From the NCBI GenBank assembly GCA_002305255.1, contig DBQN01000085.1, positions 20,907 through 37,258 of the forward strand: a DNA stretch of 16,352 nt, written 5' to 3'. This DNA comes from Firmicutes bacterium UBA1393 (GTDB taxonomy: Bacteria; Bacillota; DTU025). The notes beneath the pieces were generated by a model. The model saw only the letters and a program-made list of their open reading frames with translations, did no database searches and had not been told where the DNA came from. The position numbers and the translations under genes were made by a program. Each line of letters opens with the position of its first letter. Position 1 is the stretch's first letter. Below, in pieces: positions 6,259 through 13,601 of the stretch.

Positions 6259-7441
6259 AACTGAGGAAGCTGCGGATCACTGCCTCATATATCCGCGCCG
6301 CCTGCTCCACCTGTTTCATCTCAACCCACTCGTTCGGGCTGTGGGCCTCTCTGAGCGAACCGGGGCCAAGTATCACTGAGGGTATCCCGCCCAAGAGCAC
6401 CAGCTTGGACATGTCGCATCCGGCAGGGAAGCCTCCTGGTTGCGCCTCTGGCGCGCCGTGCCCCAGTACCGACTCCACTGCCGCTGACGCAGCCCTGACG
6501 ATCTTCGAGTCCAGCGGGCTCTCGCACGGAAACGAGGCCACTGTCTCTTCAACATCGACGTCCGCAAAGTCAGGATGGCTTTTCAGAATCTCGGCCAGCT
6601 CGGCCCTGGCGGCGTCGTGGGTCTCGCCTGGCACGAGCCTGCGGTCTAGCGTTACCGTGCACTTGTCGGGCACGGTGTTCTGCACTGTTCCACCGTTGAT
6701 GAGGGTCACTGTCATGGATGCGGTCCCGACCAGTGGATGTGGCCGCTGCTTGAGCCGCTTATCGACTTCGCTTGCGGCCATCACGAACCGTGCTGCCTTG
6801 GTCACTGCGTTGTCGCCAAGGTGCGATTGGCCGGAGTGGGCTGCCCTTCCGTGGAACGTTAGCCTCCGCATGAAGGTGCCTTTGTTTGCGGCGAGCACCC
6901 GCAGCTCGGTGGGTTCCCCCACGACGGCTCCGTCGGCACGAATGCCTCCGCTCTCCATGAGGGCAAGGGTGCCTTCGCCCCCCGACTCCTCGCCCATCAC
7001 TGCGGTCAACACAAGGCTGCCCTGCAGCCCACCGGGTTCTCGCTCGCACGACGCTATCGCCCAGAGCATTGCAGCCAGGCTACCCTTTGCATCGGCCGCT
7101 CCCCGGGCGTACACTCTCCCGCCGCTCCGCACTGGCTTGAAGGGATCGGTGAGCCACGTCTGGCCATGCGGGTTGTTCACGTCCATGTGGGTGTTGAACA
7201 ACAGAACCGGGCCTGCCCCAGGCCCCGGCCCCCAGGTCCACGTGGCGATCAGATTGGAGCGACCGCCCTTTACGTGCTGCAGTCTCAGTTCTGGGCCCTT
7301 GTCATACCCGCATCGCCTGCCCGGCTCGGCGAACAGTCTCTGAAGAAAATCCGCAACCAGGGGCTCCTCGCCCGGAGGGTTAACGCTCGGGATCTCCAGC
7401 AGGCTGTCGAACAGCCTGTCTAGCGATTCGAATGGCAGCAT
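6257..7441 (-). CDS. M20 family metallohydrolase (ArgE/DapE type), second paralogue
   Basis: A 394-residue di-zinc amidohydrolase. The metal and catalytic motifs are complete: NTHMD (H85, D87), ARGAADAKG (D117), MGEESGG (E151 base, E152), GE at E176, and REAHSPNEW with H367. The lid domain has FHGRAAHSGQSHLGDNA and the CDM motif shared with the paralogue at 3584-4729. The start is ATG at 7441 with AGGTGG 8 bases upstream. In-frame GTG codons at 7453 and 7450 are alternatives, and the one at 7453 would abut the GntR stop codon directly. It is the last gene of the thrC-like/MBL/ABC/GntR operon and converges on pdxA. A cytoplasmic amide or N-acyl hydrolase acting on a substrate brought in by the neighbouring importer is the natural reading; the specificity is not visible. 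Confidence 0.92.
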   Translation of the reverse strand: MLPFESLDRLFDSLLEIPSVNPPGEEPLVADFLQRLFAEPGRRCGYDKGPELRLQHVKGGRSNLIATWTWGPGPGAGPVLLFNTHMDVNNPHGQTWLTDPFKPVRSGGRVYARGAADAKGSLAAMLWAIASCEREPGGLQGSLVLTAVMGEESGGEGTLALMESGGIRADGAVVGEPTELRVLAANKGTFMRRLTFHGRAAHSGQSHLGDNAVTKAARFVMAASEVDKRLKQRPHPLVGTASMTVTLINGGTVQNTVPDKCTVTLDRRLVPGETHDAARAELAEILKSHPDFADVDVEETVASFPCESPLDSKIVRAASAAVESVLGHGAPEAQPGGFPAGCDMSKLVLLGGIPSVILGPGSLREAHSPNEWVEMKQVEQAARIYEAVIRSFLS

Positions 7442-7453
7442 CTCAGTCACCAC

Positions 7454-8143
7454 CTATGGAGTCTGGCCGCCAGAGACGTGGGCGTTGATGGCCTCGTCAC
7501 GAAGGCGGAAGGTATGGGCGCGGAGCTTTTCGACTGCGCCTGCCACATCGCCCCGGCAGGCAGCGTTGAGGATTTCACGATGCTCGACCATGGACTGCTT
7601 CCCTGTTGAGGCCACTGTCAGCGGTGCCCTCACGACGTGCAGATACGTATCGAGGTTGTTGATCACACTCACCAACCACTCGTTCTGCGCCACCGACGCG
7701 AAGAAGTGATGGAACTGGGCGTTGGCGGTGGCGGCCTTGAGGCGGTCGACCGGGTCGGTGTCGTAGGCCTCTTCATAGTCGTGCTGAATGCGTTTGAGCG
7801 TCTCGATGTCGCGCGATTCAAGCAACGGGATGCCCTGCTCTAGGCCCAGCCGCTCCAGGGCGAACCTGAGCTCGAACAGGTTGCTGATGTCGCGGACGCC
7901 GAACTCCCTCACGCAGCACCCCTGGCCCGGGCTGCTGACTACAATTCCGTCGCCTTTCAGGTTGTTGATGGCTTCGCGCACGGGGGTAGGGCTGACACCC
8001 AGTCTCTTGGCGATTTCCACTTCGTTAAGGCGTTCGCCCGGCTTGAGTTGGTCTAGTAGAATAGCTGTCTTCAAATACTCGTACACCTGTACCGCAAGTG
8101 TCTGCCTTTGGAGTATAGGGAGTCCCTCCTTCCCGACTATCAT
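7454..8143 (-). CDS. GntR-family transcriptional regulator, FCD (FadR-type) subfamily
   Basis: A 229-residue regulator. The N-terminal winged helix-turn-helix spans about 12-80, with LKPGERLNEVEIAKRLGVSP followed by TPVREAINNLKGDGIV. The C-terminal FCD ligand-binding domain (about 85-220) keeps the metal-site histidines H145, H188 and H210. The usual first acidic ligand position appears as N141. The start at 8143 is chosen because its ATG overlaps the permease stop as ATGA, giving translational coupling and the normal subfamily length. A longer in-frame form from 8266 would run 127 bp into the permease gene. Being inside the importer operon, it most likely controls that operon in response to a small acid or amino acid-like ligand, probably as a repressor; the operator is not established. 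Confidence 0.93.
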   Translation of the reverse strand: MIVGKEGLPILQRQTLAVQVYEYLKTAILLDQLKPGERLNEVEIAKRLGVSPTPVREAINNLKGDGIVVSSPGQGCCVREFGVRDISNLFELRFALERLGLEQGIPLLESRDIETLKRIQHDYEEAYDTDPVDRLKAATANAQFHHFFASVAQNEWLVSVINNLDTYLHVVRAPLTVASTGKQSMVEHREILNAACRGDVAGAVEKLRAHTFRLRDEAINAHVSGGQTP

Positions 8144-8979
8144 CCCTTGATCCCCGCTGACACCGCCATCTGCATGAACTGTTTCTGCGCCACAAGATAT
8201 AGCACGAGCGTTGGCAAGGTAGCAAGTAGTGTGCCTGCCATAAGCGGTCCCCACGACACTGACCACTGCGACTGGAAGAAGCTCAGGCCGCCTGTGACCG
8301 TCATGAGATCCATGTCAGTGATGTACACAATCGGCCTGATGAAGTCGTTCCACGAGGTCATGAATGAGAACACCACTACGACAGATAGGAAGGGGCGGAC
8401 CATGGGCAGGTATATGCTCGTGAACACTTTGAAGGGATTAGCCCCGTCAAGCCTGGCAGCTTCGCTGTACTCCTTCGGGATCTGCAGAAACGCCTGTCGG
8501 AGAAGGAAGATCCCGAAGCTGCCGGTTATGTCGCCGAAGAAGGCCGGAAGCCACAGCGCGACCAGGGAGTTGGTAAGGCCTATGGTCTTCATCAACCAGA
8601 ACAGCGGCACCATGATCACCTGGAATGGCAGCATGATAGTGCCCAGCACGACCAGGAGCAGCGCATCGCGCCCCCTGAAGCTGAAGTACGACAGGGCGAA
8701 CGCGGTCATGCTGCACGAGATCACCTGCCCTACCGTGAACAGAGTCGACGTGATAACGCTGTTCACGTACCATCTGCCGAAGGGGAAGGCCTTCCCGAGC
8801 TTTCGGAAGTTCTCAAACGTGAGTTTGCTGGGCCACAGCCGGGCTCCGTCCATGAACACGATGCCTTCAGGCGTAAAGGCCGTTGTCACCATAGACCATA
8901 CAGGAAGAAGAATAATGATGGCAAGTGCAATCAACACAGCGTATATGAGAGTTGCCTGCGACCGTCTTGACATTCTCAT
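8140..8979 (-). CDS. CUT1-type ABC transporter permease (MalG-like)
   Basis: The second permease of a carbohydrate-type importer, 279 residues, with six hydrophobic segments starting about 11-32, 75-97, 107-130, 138-160, 195-215 and 245-265. The cytoplasmic EAA loop that contacts the ATPase reads EAARLDGANPFKVF at 173-186, followed by IYLP. The start at 8979 overlaps the upstream permease stop as ATGA; ATGs at 8994 and 8973 are in-frame alternatives. The 3' end overlaps the GntR gene by 4 bp in the same way. Together with the gene at 8976-9848 it forms the membrane channel. No ATPase gene of the MsmX/UgpC type is present, so a shared ATPase encoded elsewhere is needed. CUT1 systems carry oligosaccharides, glycerol-phosphate and related polyols, but the amino-acid-like neighbours make a sugar ligand uncertain. 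Confidence 0.94.
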   Translation of the reverse strand: MRMSRRSQATLIYAVLIALAIIILLPVWSMVTTAFTPEGIVFMDGARLWPSKLTFENFRKLGKAFPFGRWYVNSVITSTLFTVGQVISCSMTAFALSYFSFRGRDALLLVVLGTIMLPFQVIMVPLFWLMKTIGLTNSLVALWLPAFFGDITGSFGIFLLRQAFLQIPKEYSEAARLDGANPFKVFTSIYLPMVRPFLSVVVVFSFMTSWNDFIRPIVYITDMDLMTVTGGLSFFQSQWSVSWGPLMAGTLLATLPTLVLYLVAQKQFMQMAVSAGIKG

Positions 8980-9848
8980 TCGTAGAACACCCACTTATGC
9001 TGCGAGCCAAAGTAGACCGCCGTCACCGCGATCATGATCAGGAACAGCACCCACGACATCGCCGCAGCAGCGCCCATGTTGCCATACTGGAAGGCGTTCA
9101 TGTAGATATACTGCACGGCAGTGAGCGTGGCAAGCTCCGGACCTCCCTGGGTCATGAGGTAGGGCAGCTCAATGGCCTGGCCGGCCCAGAGAGTCGCCAT
9201 GACAAGAACGAAGAACAGCGTGGGCGAGATCGCGGGAAGCGTGATGCTCCAGAACTGACGCCACGGCGAAGCGCCGTCTACCTGAGCAGCCTCGAGCTGG
9301 TCAGTAGGCACCGCCTGCAAACCTGCCAGGAATATCACCGTGTAGTAACCGGTGTTCCTCCAGATAGACGCGGCCGCGATAGTCGGCATCGCGAGCGCAG
9401 GCGTTTGGAGCCACCCAGGCGACACGATGCCGACGCTCATCAGCAAGTTGCTCAGAAGGCCGAAGTTCGGACTGAGGAACCAGGTCCAGAGGAGTGCCAC
9501 CGATGCCAGCGACATGACGAATGGTGTGAAGTACACGGCTCGAAACAGGCCTATGCACTTGAGCTTTCTGTTGAGCAACACAGCGATGAACAGGGCGGCT
9601 ACTATCTCGCCGGGCACCACCATTATTCCGTAGTAAGCCGTGTTCACGAGCGACCGTCGGAACATGGGATCGCGGAGAAGGGCCACGTAGTTGGAGAGCC
9701 CCACCCATGACGCCGATCCGAATAGGCTCCACTTGCTGCCGCTCATGATCAACGAGAACACGATGGGGCCTGCAATGAACAGTGCGAACCCGATGATGTA
9801 AGGAGCGAGAAAAGCCGTGATCCACCAGCGGTCTTGTCGCTCATGCAT
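8976..9848 (-). CDS. CUT1-type ABC transporter permease (MalF/UgpA-like)
   Basis: The first permease of the carbohydrate-type importer, 290 residues. It opens with RWWITAFLAPYIIGFALFIAGP, a typical N-terminal segment, and has about six membrane spans. The EAA loop is EAAQVDGASPWRQFW at 186-200, followed by SITLPAISPT. The ATG at 9848 has a G-rich GGGGGTTGG about 5 bases upstream; there is no classical AGGAGG. It is coupled to the next permease by an ATGA overlap at its 3' end. The 150-bp gap separating it from the binding protein gene contains a GC-rich palindrome. Confidence 0.94.
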   Translation of the reverse strand: MHERQDRWWITAFLAPYIIGFALFIAGPIVFSLIMSGSKWSLFGSASWVGLSNYVALLRDPMFRRSLVNTAYYGIMVVPGEIVAALFIAVLLNRKLKCIGLFRAVYFTPFVMSLASVALLWTWFLSPNFGLLSNLLMSVGIVSPGWLQTPALAMPTIAAASIWRNTGYYTVIFLAGLQAVPTDQLEAAQVDGASPWRQFWSITLPAISPTLFFVLVMATLWAGQAIELPYLMTQGGPELATLTAVQYIYMNAFQYGNMGAAAAMSWVLFLIMIAVTAVYFGSQHKWVFYE

Positions 9849-9889
9849 CTAACCAACCCCCCTGCCTGAGCAGCTCGGACACTGCCGCG

Positions 9890-9904
9890 GCCCCGCCGCG
9901 GGGC
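9890..9904 (-). promoter_or_regulatory. GC-rich intercistronic hairpin between binding protein and permease genes
   Basis: A 15-base palindrome, GCCCCG-CCG-CGGGGC, in the 150-bp gap between the family-1 binding protein and its permeases. No T-run follows. Its place mirrors the hairpin at 635-666 in the Dpp operon, so it may also set the binding protein to permease ratio. Function is inferred. Confidence 0.5.
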
Positions 9905-9916
9905 GTCAGGGCTTCC

Positions 9917-9948
9917 GCCAGCCAGCTAGCCAGTCAGCCGGCCGGCCC
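9917..9948. repeat. Degenerate tetranucleotide (GCCA-like) tract
   Basis: Eight consecutive 4-base units: GCCA, GCCA, GCTA, GCCA, GTCA, GCCG, GCCG, GCCC. It lies in non-coding DNA between the binding protein and permease genes. It contains one of three intergenic CTAGCCA copies in this operon. It may be slippage-derived or part of RNA structure; no role is established. Confidence 0.45.
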
Positions 9949-9998
9949 GGCGGAGCCCCTGGCCCCAACGGTGGTGGTTCCGCGAAGACTACCTATGA

Positions 9999-11249
9999 CT
10001 ACTTCTTTGCGCCGATGATCTTGTCGATCTCGGCTGCGGCCTGCGCAGCGGCAGCCGGCACTGTCACAGCGCCCGACCAGGCCTTCGACATCTGCACCGT
10101 CAGAGCAGCCGATGCACCACTGAAGGTCTGGAAGAACGTCGCTGAGAACGGCACTGCTACGCCGCCCTTCTCGTAGCTCCTGACGAATACATCCATGCCG
10201 GCCGGCGGAGCCGCAGTGTAGGCACTGCTCTGCGCCACCGACTTAAGGCACGGAGTCGCTCCGCGCTCGCGCGCCATGATGGTCTGCGCCTCGGTGCTCA
10301 TGAGGTACTTAGCGAACTCCCATGCCGCTGCCTGGTTCTTGCCGCGCGCATACAGACCTACGCCCTGCGTCCAGTAGGCGTTGCCGCGCTGCTTGTTCTG
10401 GGGCCACATGGCGATGCCCCAGCGGAAGGGAGCCTCAAGGGTGGGCTGCACACTGAAGGAGTAGCCGACTACCATGGCGACACGGTTTGTCATGAACGGG
10501 TTCACTCCGGGCGGAAGCTCGCTGGCGGCCGGCGACACCCCGTACTTCTGCACGAGGTCCACCATGAACTGGAGTGCCTCCACAGCTTCGGGTTCAGCAA
10601 TCATGGAGCGAGTGCCCGTCGCGTCGACGAACGCGCCGCCGTTCTGTGTGATGAAGCTCAGCTGCGACGCGTAATGGTTCTCGGAGTAGAAGCCCCACTG
10701 CACCGTGCGGTTCCCCTGTTTCACGGTGAGCTTCTGCGCCTTCTCCAGCAGATCGTCCCAGGTCCAGTCGTCGGTGGGGTACGCCACGCCGGCCTTGTCG
10801 AACAGATCCTGATTGTACAGGATGGCCGACATGTTGAGTTCGTACGGCAGCGCATACGTTCTGCCGCGGTATTCCGAGCACACCGGGTCGACAGTGTAGT
10901 CGCTCAGCTTCAGCCCGGCTTGTTTGATTCGATCGGTAAGGTCAGCAAGCTGGCCCTCTGGCACAGCCTGACTGAAGTACGCTCCGTTGATCATGAACAC
11001 GTCCCACGCATCACCCGTGGCCATGGCGACACCAAGCTTCGTGTAGTAGTCGCTGTAAGGAACCGCGACAACCTGCACCTTGATGTCGGGATGCGCCTTC
11101 ATGAACTGGGCGGCCTGCTCTTCAGCAACTACCTGACGAGCGGGGTCGGCATATATGCCGAACTGGATGGTGATAGGGGCTGACCACACCATAGTCGAAA
11201 GAAGGATGATCAGCGCTGCCGCCACGGCGATAGTCAATGACTTCCGCAT
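9999..11249 (-). CDS. Extracellular solute-binding protein family 1 (MalE/UgpB-like)
   Basis: A 416-residue ligand-binding protein of a CUT1 importer. The signal peptide covers about residues 1-24 (MRKSLTIAVAAALIILL, ending near VWSA) with no lipobox cysteine, so it should be free in a periplasm. The mature part shows TIQFGIYADPARQ, an N-lobe opening, then YYTKLGVAMATGDAWDVFMI and YRGRTYALPYELNMSAILYN, which is the family hallmark (the substrate-side hinge followed by LYNQDLFDKAG). WTWDDLLEKAQKLT and AWEFAKYLMSTEAQTIMARE are also characteristic. The ATG at 11249 has GAGGAGG about 11 bases upstream. The two permeases follow. Ligand unknown; family 1 binds sugars, polyols and sugar phosphates. 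Confidence 0.95.
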   Translation of the reverse strand: MRKSLTIAVAAALIILLSTMVWSAPITIQFGIYADPARQVVAEEQAAQFMKAHPDIKVQVVAVPYSDYYTKLGVAMATGDAWDVFMINGAYFSQAVPEGQLADLTDRIKQAGLKLSDYTVDPVCSEYRGRTYALPYELNMSAILYNQDLFDKAGVAYPTDDWTWDDLLEKAQKLTVKQGNRTVQWGFYSENHYASQLSFITQNGGAFVDATGTRSMIAEPEAVEALQFMVDLVQKYGVSPAASELPPGVNPFMTNRVAMVVGYSFSVQPTLEAPFRWGIAMWPQNKQRGNAYWTQGVGLYARGKNQAAAWEFAKYLMSTEAQTIMARERGATPCLKSVAQSSAYTAAPPAGMDVFVRSYEKGGVAVPFSATFFQTFSGASAALTVQMSKAWSGAVTVPAAAAQAAAEIDKIIGAKK

Positions 11250-11325
11250 TCTGTGAACGACCTCCTCGCATTAGAGTTTTCGCGCGATAGAATCGACCGG
11301 GCCAGACTAGCCAGGCTGGCTCAGC

Positions 11326-12081
11326 CTAGCCCAGAAGGGACGCAAAGTTTCTCGGGAGCCTACTCCGTTTCAGCTGGGCGATTACCTCGTCGATGTGCTT
11401 CTGCCCGTCATTCACGCACCACATCCAGTGACCCGGGAAAAGCCCATCTACACCTAGGCCCGTCACCGTGGGGAGATTCGTCCTGTAGTCTGCAAGTTCG
11501 CAGCCGGGCACGTTGATGAGCGACACGAGTCCGCCCACCATAACCACGTCGCCGCTTACCATATCCCTCCTTTCGCTAGACTGCACAGTAAACAGAGTCG
11601 ACCCAGGTGTGTGACTCGGAAGAACTAGCGCGCTAATCTCGAGCTCGCCCACACTGAATGTAGCCGTTCCCCGGATCTCCACATCGGGCGCGAAGTGCAC
11701 ATAGTTGAACCAGTTGGGGTACGACCCTGAAAGACGGGCCTGTTCAAGCCCTAACTCGTAATCAGAACCTTTGCTGATGAGACGGGAATCCTGCTCCGAC
11801 GCCACGATCTGACCACCAAGGGCCTCGCGGATGGCAGGCGCGCCGCACACGTGATCAGCGTGGCAGTGTGTGAGGAAGATGTATTTGAGTCGTTCGATGC
11901 CCAGGCTTCTCAGATTCGCAATAAGGCGATCAGTGTCTATGCCACAACCTGCGTCGAAGATGGCGGCCTCTCCGTTGCTTACTATCGCGTACACATTGCA
12001 GTCGAGCGGGTGGGATATGCCGTACACACCGCCTCCGGCAAGTGCCAGGTGCCTGAGGATCCAGAAGGAATACGCCGTCAT
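11326..12081 (-). CDS. Metallo-beta-lactamase-fold hydrolase
   Basis: A 251-residue MBL-fold protein with a complete metal site: THCHADH (H72, H74, D76, H77), H157 in PSHTPGS, D178 in SGDVV and H218 in FPGHW. This ligand set is typical of glyoxalase II, lactonase and thioesterase-like hydrolases and is not a sign of antibiotic resistance. The start at 12081 is preferred, with GGTGGGG about 8 bases upstream and a 22-bp gap after the thrC-like gene. An in-frame ATG at 12129 would overlap that gene and add an unlikely basic N-terminus. It lacks a signal peptide and should be cytoplasmic. Its place between a threonine synthase-like enzyme and an importer suggests hydrolysis of an ester, lactone or thioester in the same pathway. 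Confidence 0.9.
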   Translation of the reverse strand: MTAYSFWILRHLALAGGGVYGISHPLDCNVYAIVSNGEAAIFDAGCGIDTDRLIANLRSLGIERLKYIFLTHCHADHVCGAPAIREALGGQIVASEQDSRLISKGSDYELGLEQARLSGSYPNWFNYVHFAPDVEIRGTATFSVGELEISALVLPSHTPGSTLFTVQSSERRDMVSGDVVMVGGLVSLINVPGCELADYRTNLPTVTGLGVDGLFPGHWMWCVNDGQKHIDEVIAQLKRSRLPRNFASLLG

Positions 12082-12103
12082 GACCCTTTCCCCACCCTTC
12101 CCC

Positions 12104-13402
12104 TTACGCCCCGGGATTCTCGCTGTCACACGCCCAGCCCGACGGCGCAGATGCGTCGGCAGGCCAGATCGAGCGAAGCACGCTTGTCACCGCATTCACG
12201 GTGGATGGAATCGGCACCATCGCCCTAGCATCAGCACGCGGAAGCGATGCAACCTCCTTCAGACCGCTTCCCGTGATCACGCATACTACTCTGGAGTTGG
12301 GGTTGATTGCCCCTGAAGCAACGAGCTGCAACAGAGCCGCAACCGACGCAGCTCCCGCAGGTTCTGCCCATATGCCCTCCGACCCTAAGGCAATCATTGC
12401 CCACTTGATCTCGTCGTCATCGACGGCAATCGCCCGGCCACCGGTTGCCTTCAGCGCGCGGAGCACCCGCCTGCCCTTGCCGATGGGATCGTCGGAGGCG
12501 ATGCTCCTGGCGATCGTTGCGGATGCGTCGCCCGTGGGCACGCATTGGTCGAGCCCGGTCTCGAATGCCCGCACGACGGGGGGCGTCGCAGCCGGCTGAA
12601 CCACGTGCATGCAGGGCAGTTCGTCGGTGAGCCCCAGTCTCCTAAGCTCGGTGAAGCCCTTGTAGGCTCCCCAGTATCCTCCGCCCGTGCCCATTGGCTG
12701 TACCACATGATCGGGAATTGAGCCGTCAAGATCATCGAATAGCTCGTAGGCGTAGGTCTTCATGCCCTCGTGCCTTACCGGGTTGATGAAGTTCACAAAC
12801 TGCATGCTGCCCAGCTCCGCCGTGAGCTGCGACATGAGATCGTCTATCTCCGCGAAGGAGTCATACTCCACCTTGATGATTGGGTAACCCAGGACCGCCT
12901 GCAAATCGTATCGATCCGCATCGAGATGGGAGTTCATCAACACCGCGCCCTGCAGACCGATCCTCCGCGCATATGCCGCGAAGCTGTGCCCGGCGTTCCC
13001 GGACGTATACGTAAACCCCCGCTTGACTCCCCATTCCTTCGCCCACGACATGGCCACGGCGAAACCGCGGTCTTTGAAACTGCCGGTGGGCATCATGGTA
13101 TCGTTCTTGAAGTACAGCTGCGTCAAGCCGAGCTTGGGCCCTACGTAAAGTGACGGCACCAGGGGGCTTCCGCCCTCGCCCAGAGTAACGATGGACTCCC
13201 GGCGCCTGATGGGGAGCACCTCCATCCACCGCCAGATCGTACCTCCGACACTGCTGCGTGATCCCCTGCTGAAACGCCGCGCGATGGCTTCGTAATCGTA
13301 TTCGAACTCGAGCAAGCCACCACAGGCGGGACACCGGCCTACAGTCGCGAATAGCTCGAAATCTTTGCCACAATCATCGCACCGAAGTCCAATCGCATGC
13401 AC
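12104..13402 (-). CDS. Threonine synthase-like PLP enzyme (fold type II)
   Basis: A 432-residue PLP enzyme resembling threonine synthase, which converts O-phosphohomoserine to threonine. An N-terminal zinc-ribbon-like element has C8-X2-C11 and C24-X2-C27. The PLP lysine is K110 in PTGSFKDRG; SGNAGHS, the phosphate-binding loop MGTGGG and ITGSGLK follow. The start is GTG at 13402, with GGGGGT about 7 bases upstream. A TTG at 13417 would remove that ribosome site. It heads a minus-strand operon with an MBL hydrolase and a CUT1 importer and is not next to homoserine kinase or homoserine dehydrogenase. A relative acting on another beta- or gamma-substituted amino acid is therefore possible. FKNDTMMPTGS differs from the common FKNE-NPTGS form, a small hint of altered specificity. 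Confidence 0.87.
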   Translation of the reverse strand: MHAIGLRCDDCGKDFELFATVGRCPACGGLLEFEYDYEAIARRFSRGSRSSVGGTIWRWMEVLPIRRRESIVTLGEGGSPLVPSLYVGPKLGLTQLYFKNDTMMPTGSFKDRGFAVAMSWAKEWGVKRGFTYTSGNAGHSFAAYARRIGLQGAVLMNSHLDADRYDLQAVLGYPIIKVEYDSFAEIDDLMSQLTAELGSMQFVNFINPVRHEGMKTYAYELFDDLDGSIPDHVVQPMGTGGGYWGAYKGFTELRRLGLTDELPCMHVVQPAATPPVVRAFETGLDQCVPTGDASATIARSIASDDPIGKGRRVLRALKATGGRAIAVDDDEIKWAMIALGSEGIWAEPAGAASVAALLQLVASGAINPNSRVVCVITGSGLKEVASLPRADARAMVPIPSTVNAVTSVLRSIWPADASAPSGWACDSENPGA

Positions 13403-13426
13403 TAATACTACCCCCAAGTCCTGGTA

Positions 13427-13441
13427 TGGCTAGACTAGCCA
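13427..13441. promoter_or_regulatory. Perfect 15-bp palindrome, candidate operator
   Basis: TGGCTAGACTAGCCA, 7-1-7 symmetry, 25-39 bp upstream of the GTG of the threonine synthase-like gene. The position suits a repressor site, possibly for the GntR protein of the same operon, though it does not fit the common TNGT-N3-ACNA form of FCD-type GntR operators. Confidence 0.5.
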
Positions 13442-13493
13442 CTTGCCGCATGATAGACGGGCTACCTCGCGCCCGCGTCCGGTGTCCTCAATA

Positions 13494-13512
13494 GTCTATA
13501 TTCAATAGAGAC
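13494..13512. promoter_or_regulatory. AT-rich 19-bp imperfect palindrome, candidate operator/promoter element
   Basis: GTCTATATTCAATAGAGAC is symmetric except for one pair (GTCT-a-TAT-TCA-ATA-g-AGAC). It also overlaps a direct repeat, TCAATAG, at 13487-13493 and 13502-13508. It is the only AT-rich patch in the GC-rich spacer, roughly 90-110 bp before the thrC-like start, so a promoter with an operator is plausible. Confidence 0.45.
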
Positions 13513-13570
13513 CGGGACACTCCTTCTCCGACGGCGAAGGAATCTTGGTGGGGCGGATGGCGCATGACAA

Positions 13571-13601
13571 TGCCGTCCGGCGTGGGTTACGCAGGACGGC
13601 A
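13571..13601 (-). terminator. Hairpin downstream of DppDF, possible terminator
   Basis: An 8-bp perfect stem (TGCCGTCC and GGACGGCA) encloses a loop that itself has a CGT/ACG pairing. It lies about 45 bp past the DppDF stop codon. A T-rich tail is absent, so it may be a factor-dependent terminator or a processing hairpin. Confidence 0.4.

Noticed and set aside
6216..7343. Long plus-strand open frame (375 codons) opposite the second M20 gene
   Set aside because: It is antisense to a gene with full M20 motifs, has no ribosome site, and its translation is Ser/Pro/Arg-rich low-complexity typical of GC-rich shadow frames.
8108..9037. Plus-strand open frame (309 codons) opposite the CUT1 permease
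   Set aside because: The minus strand encodes a clear permease with an EAA loop and coupled starts; the plus frame is a shadow.
11250..11325. A sigma-70-type promoter (TCTAAT as -10) just before the family-1 binding protein gene
   Set aside because: One -10-like hexamer exists, but no acceptable -35 at 16-18 bp was found, and the genes are close enough to be co-transcribed.
11326..12081. Antibiotic resistance (beta-lactamase) call for the MBL-fold gene
   Set aside because: It has no signal peptide, and its HXHXDH, H, D and H ligand pattern and operon setting fit a general metabolic hydrolase. An acyl-homoserine lactonase role was also considered but nothing specific supports it.
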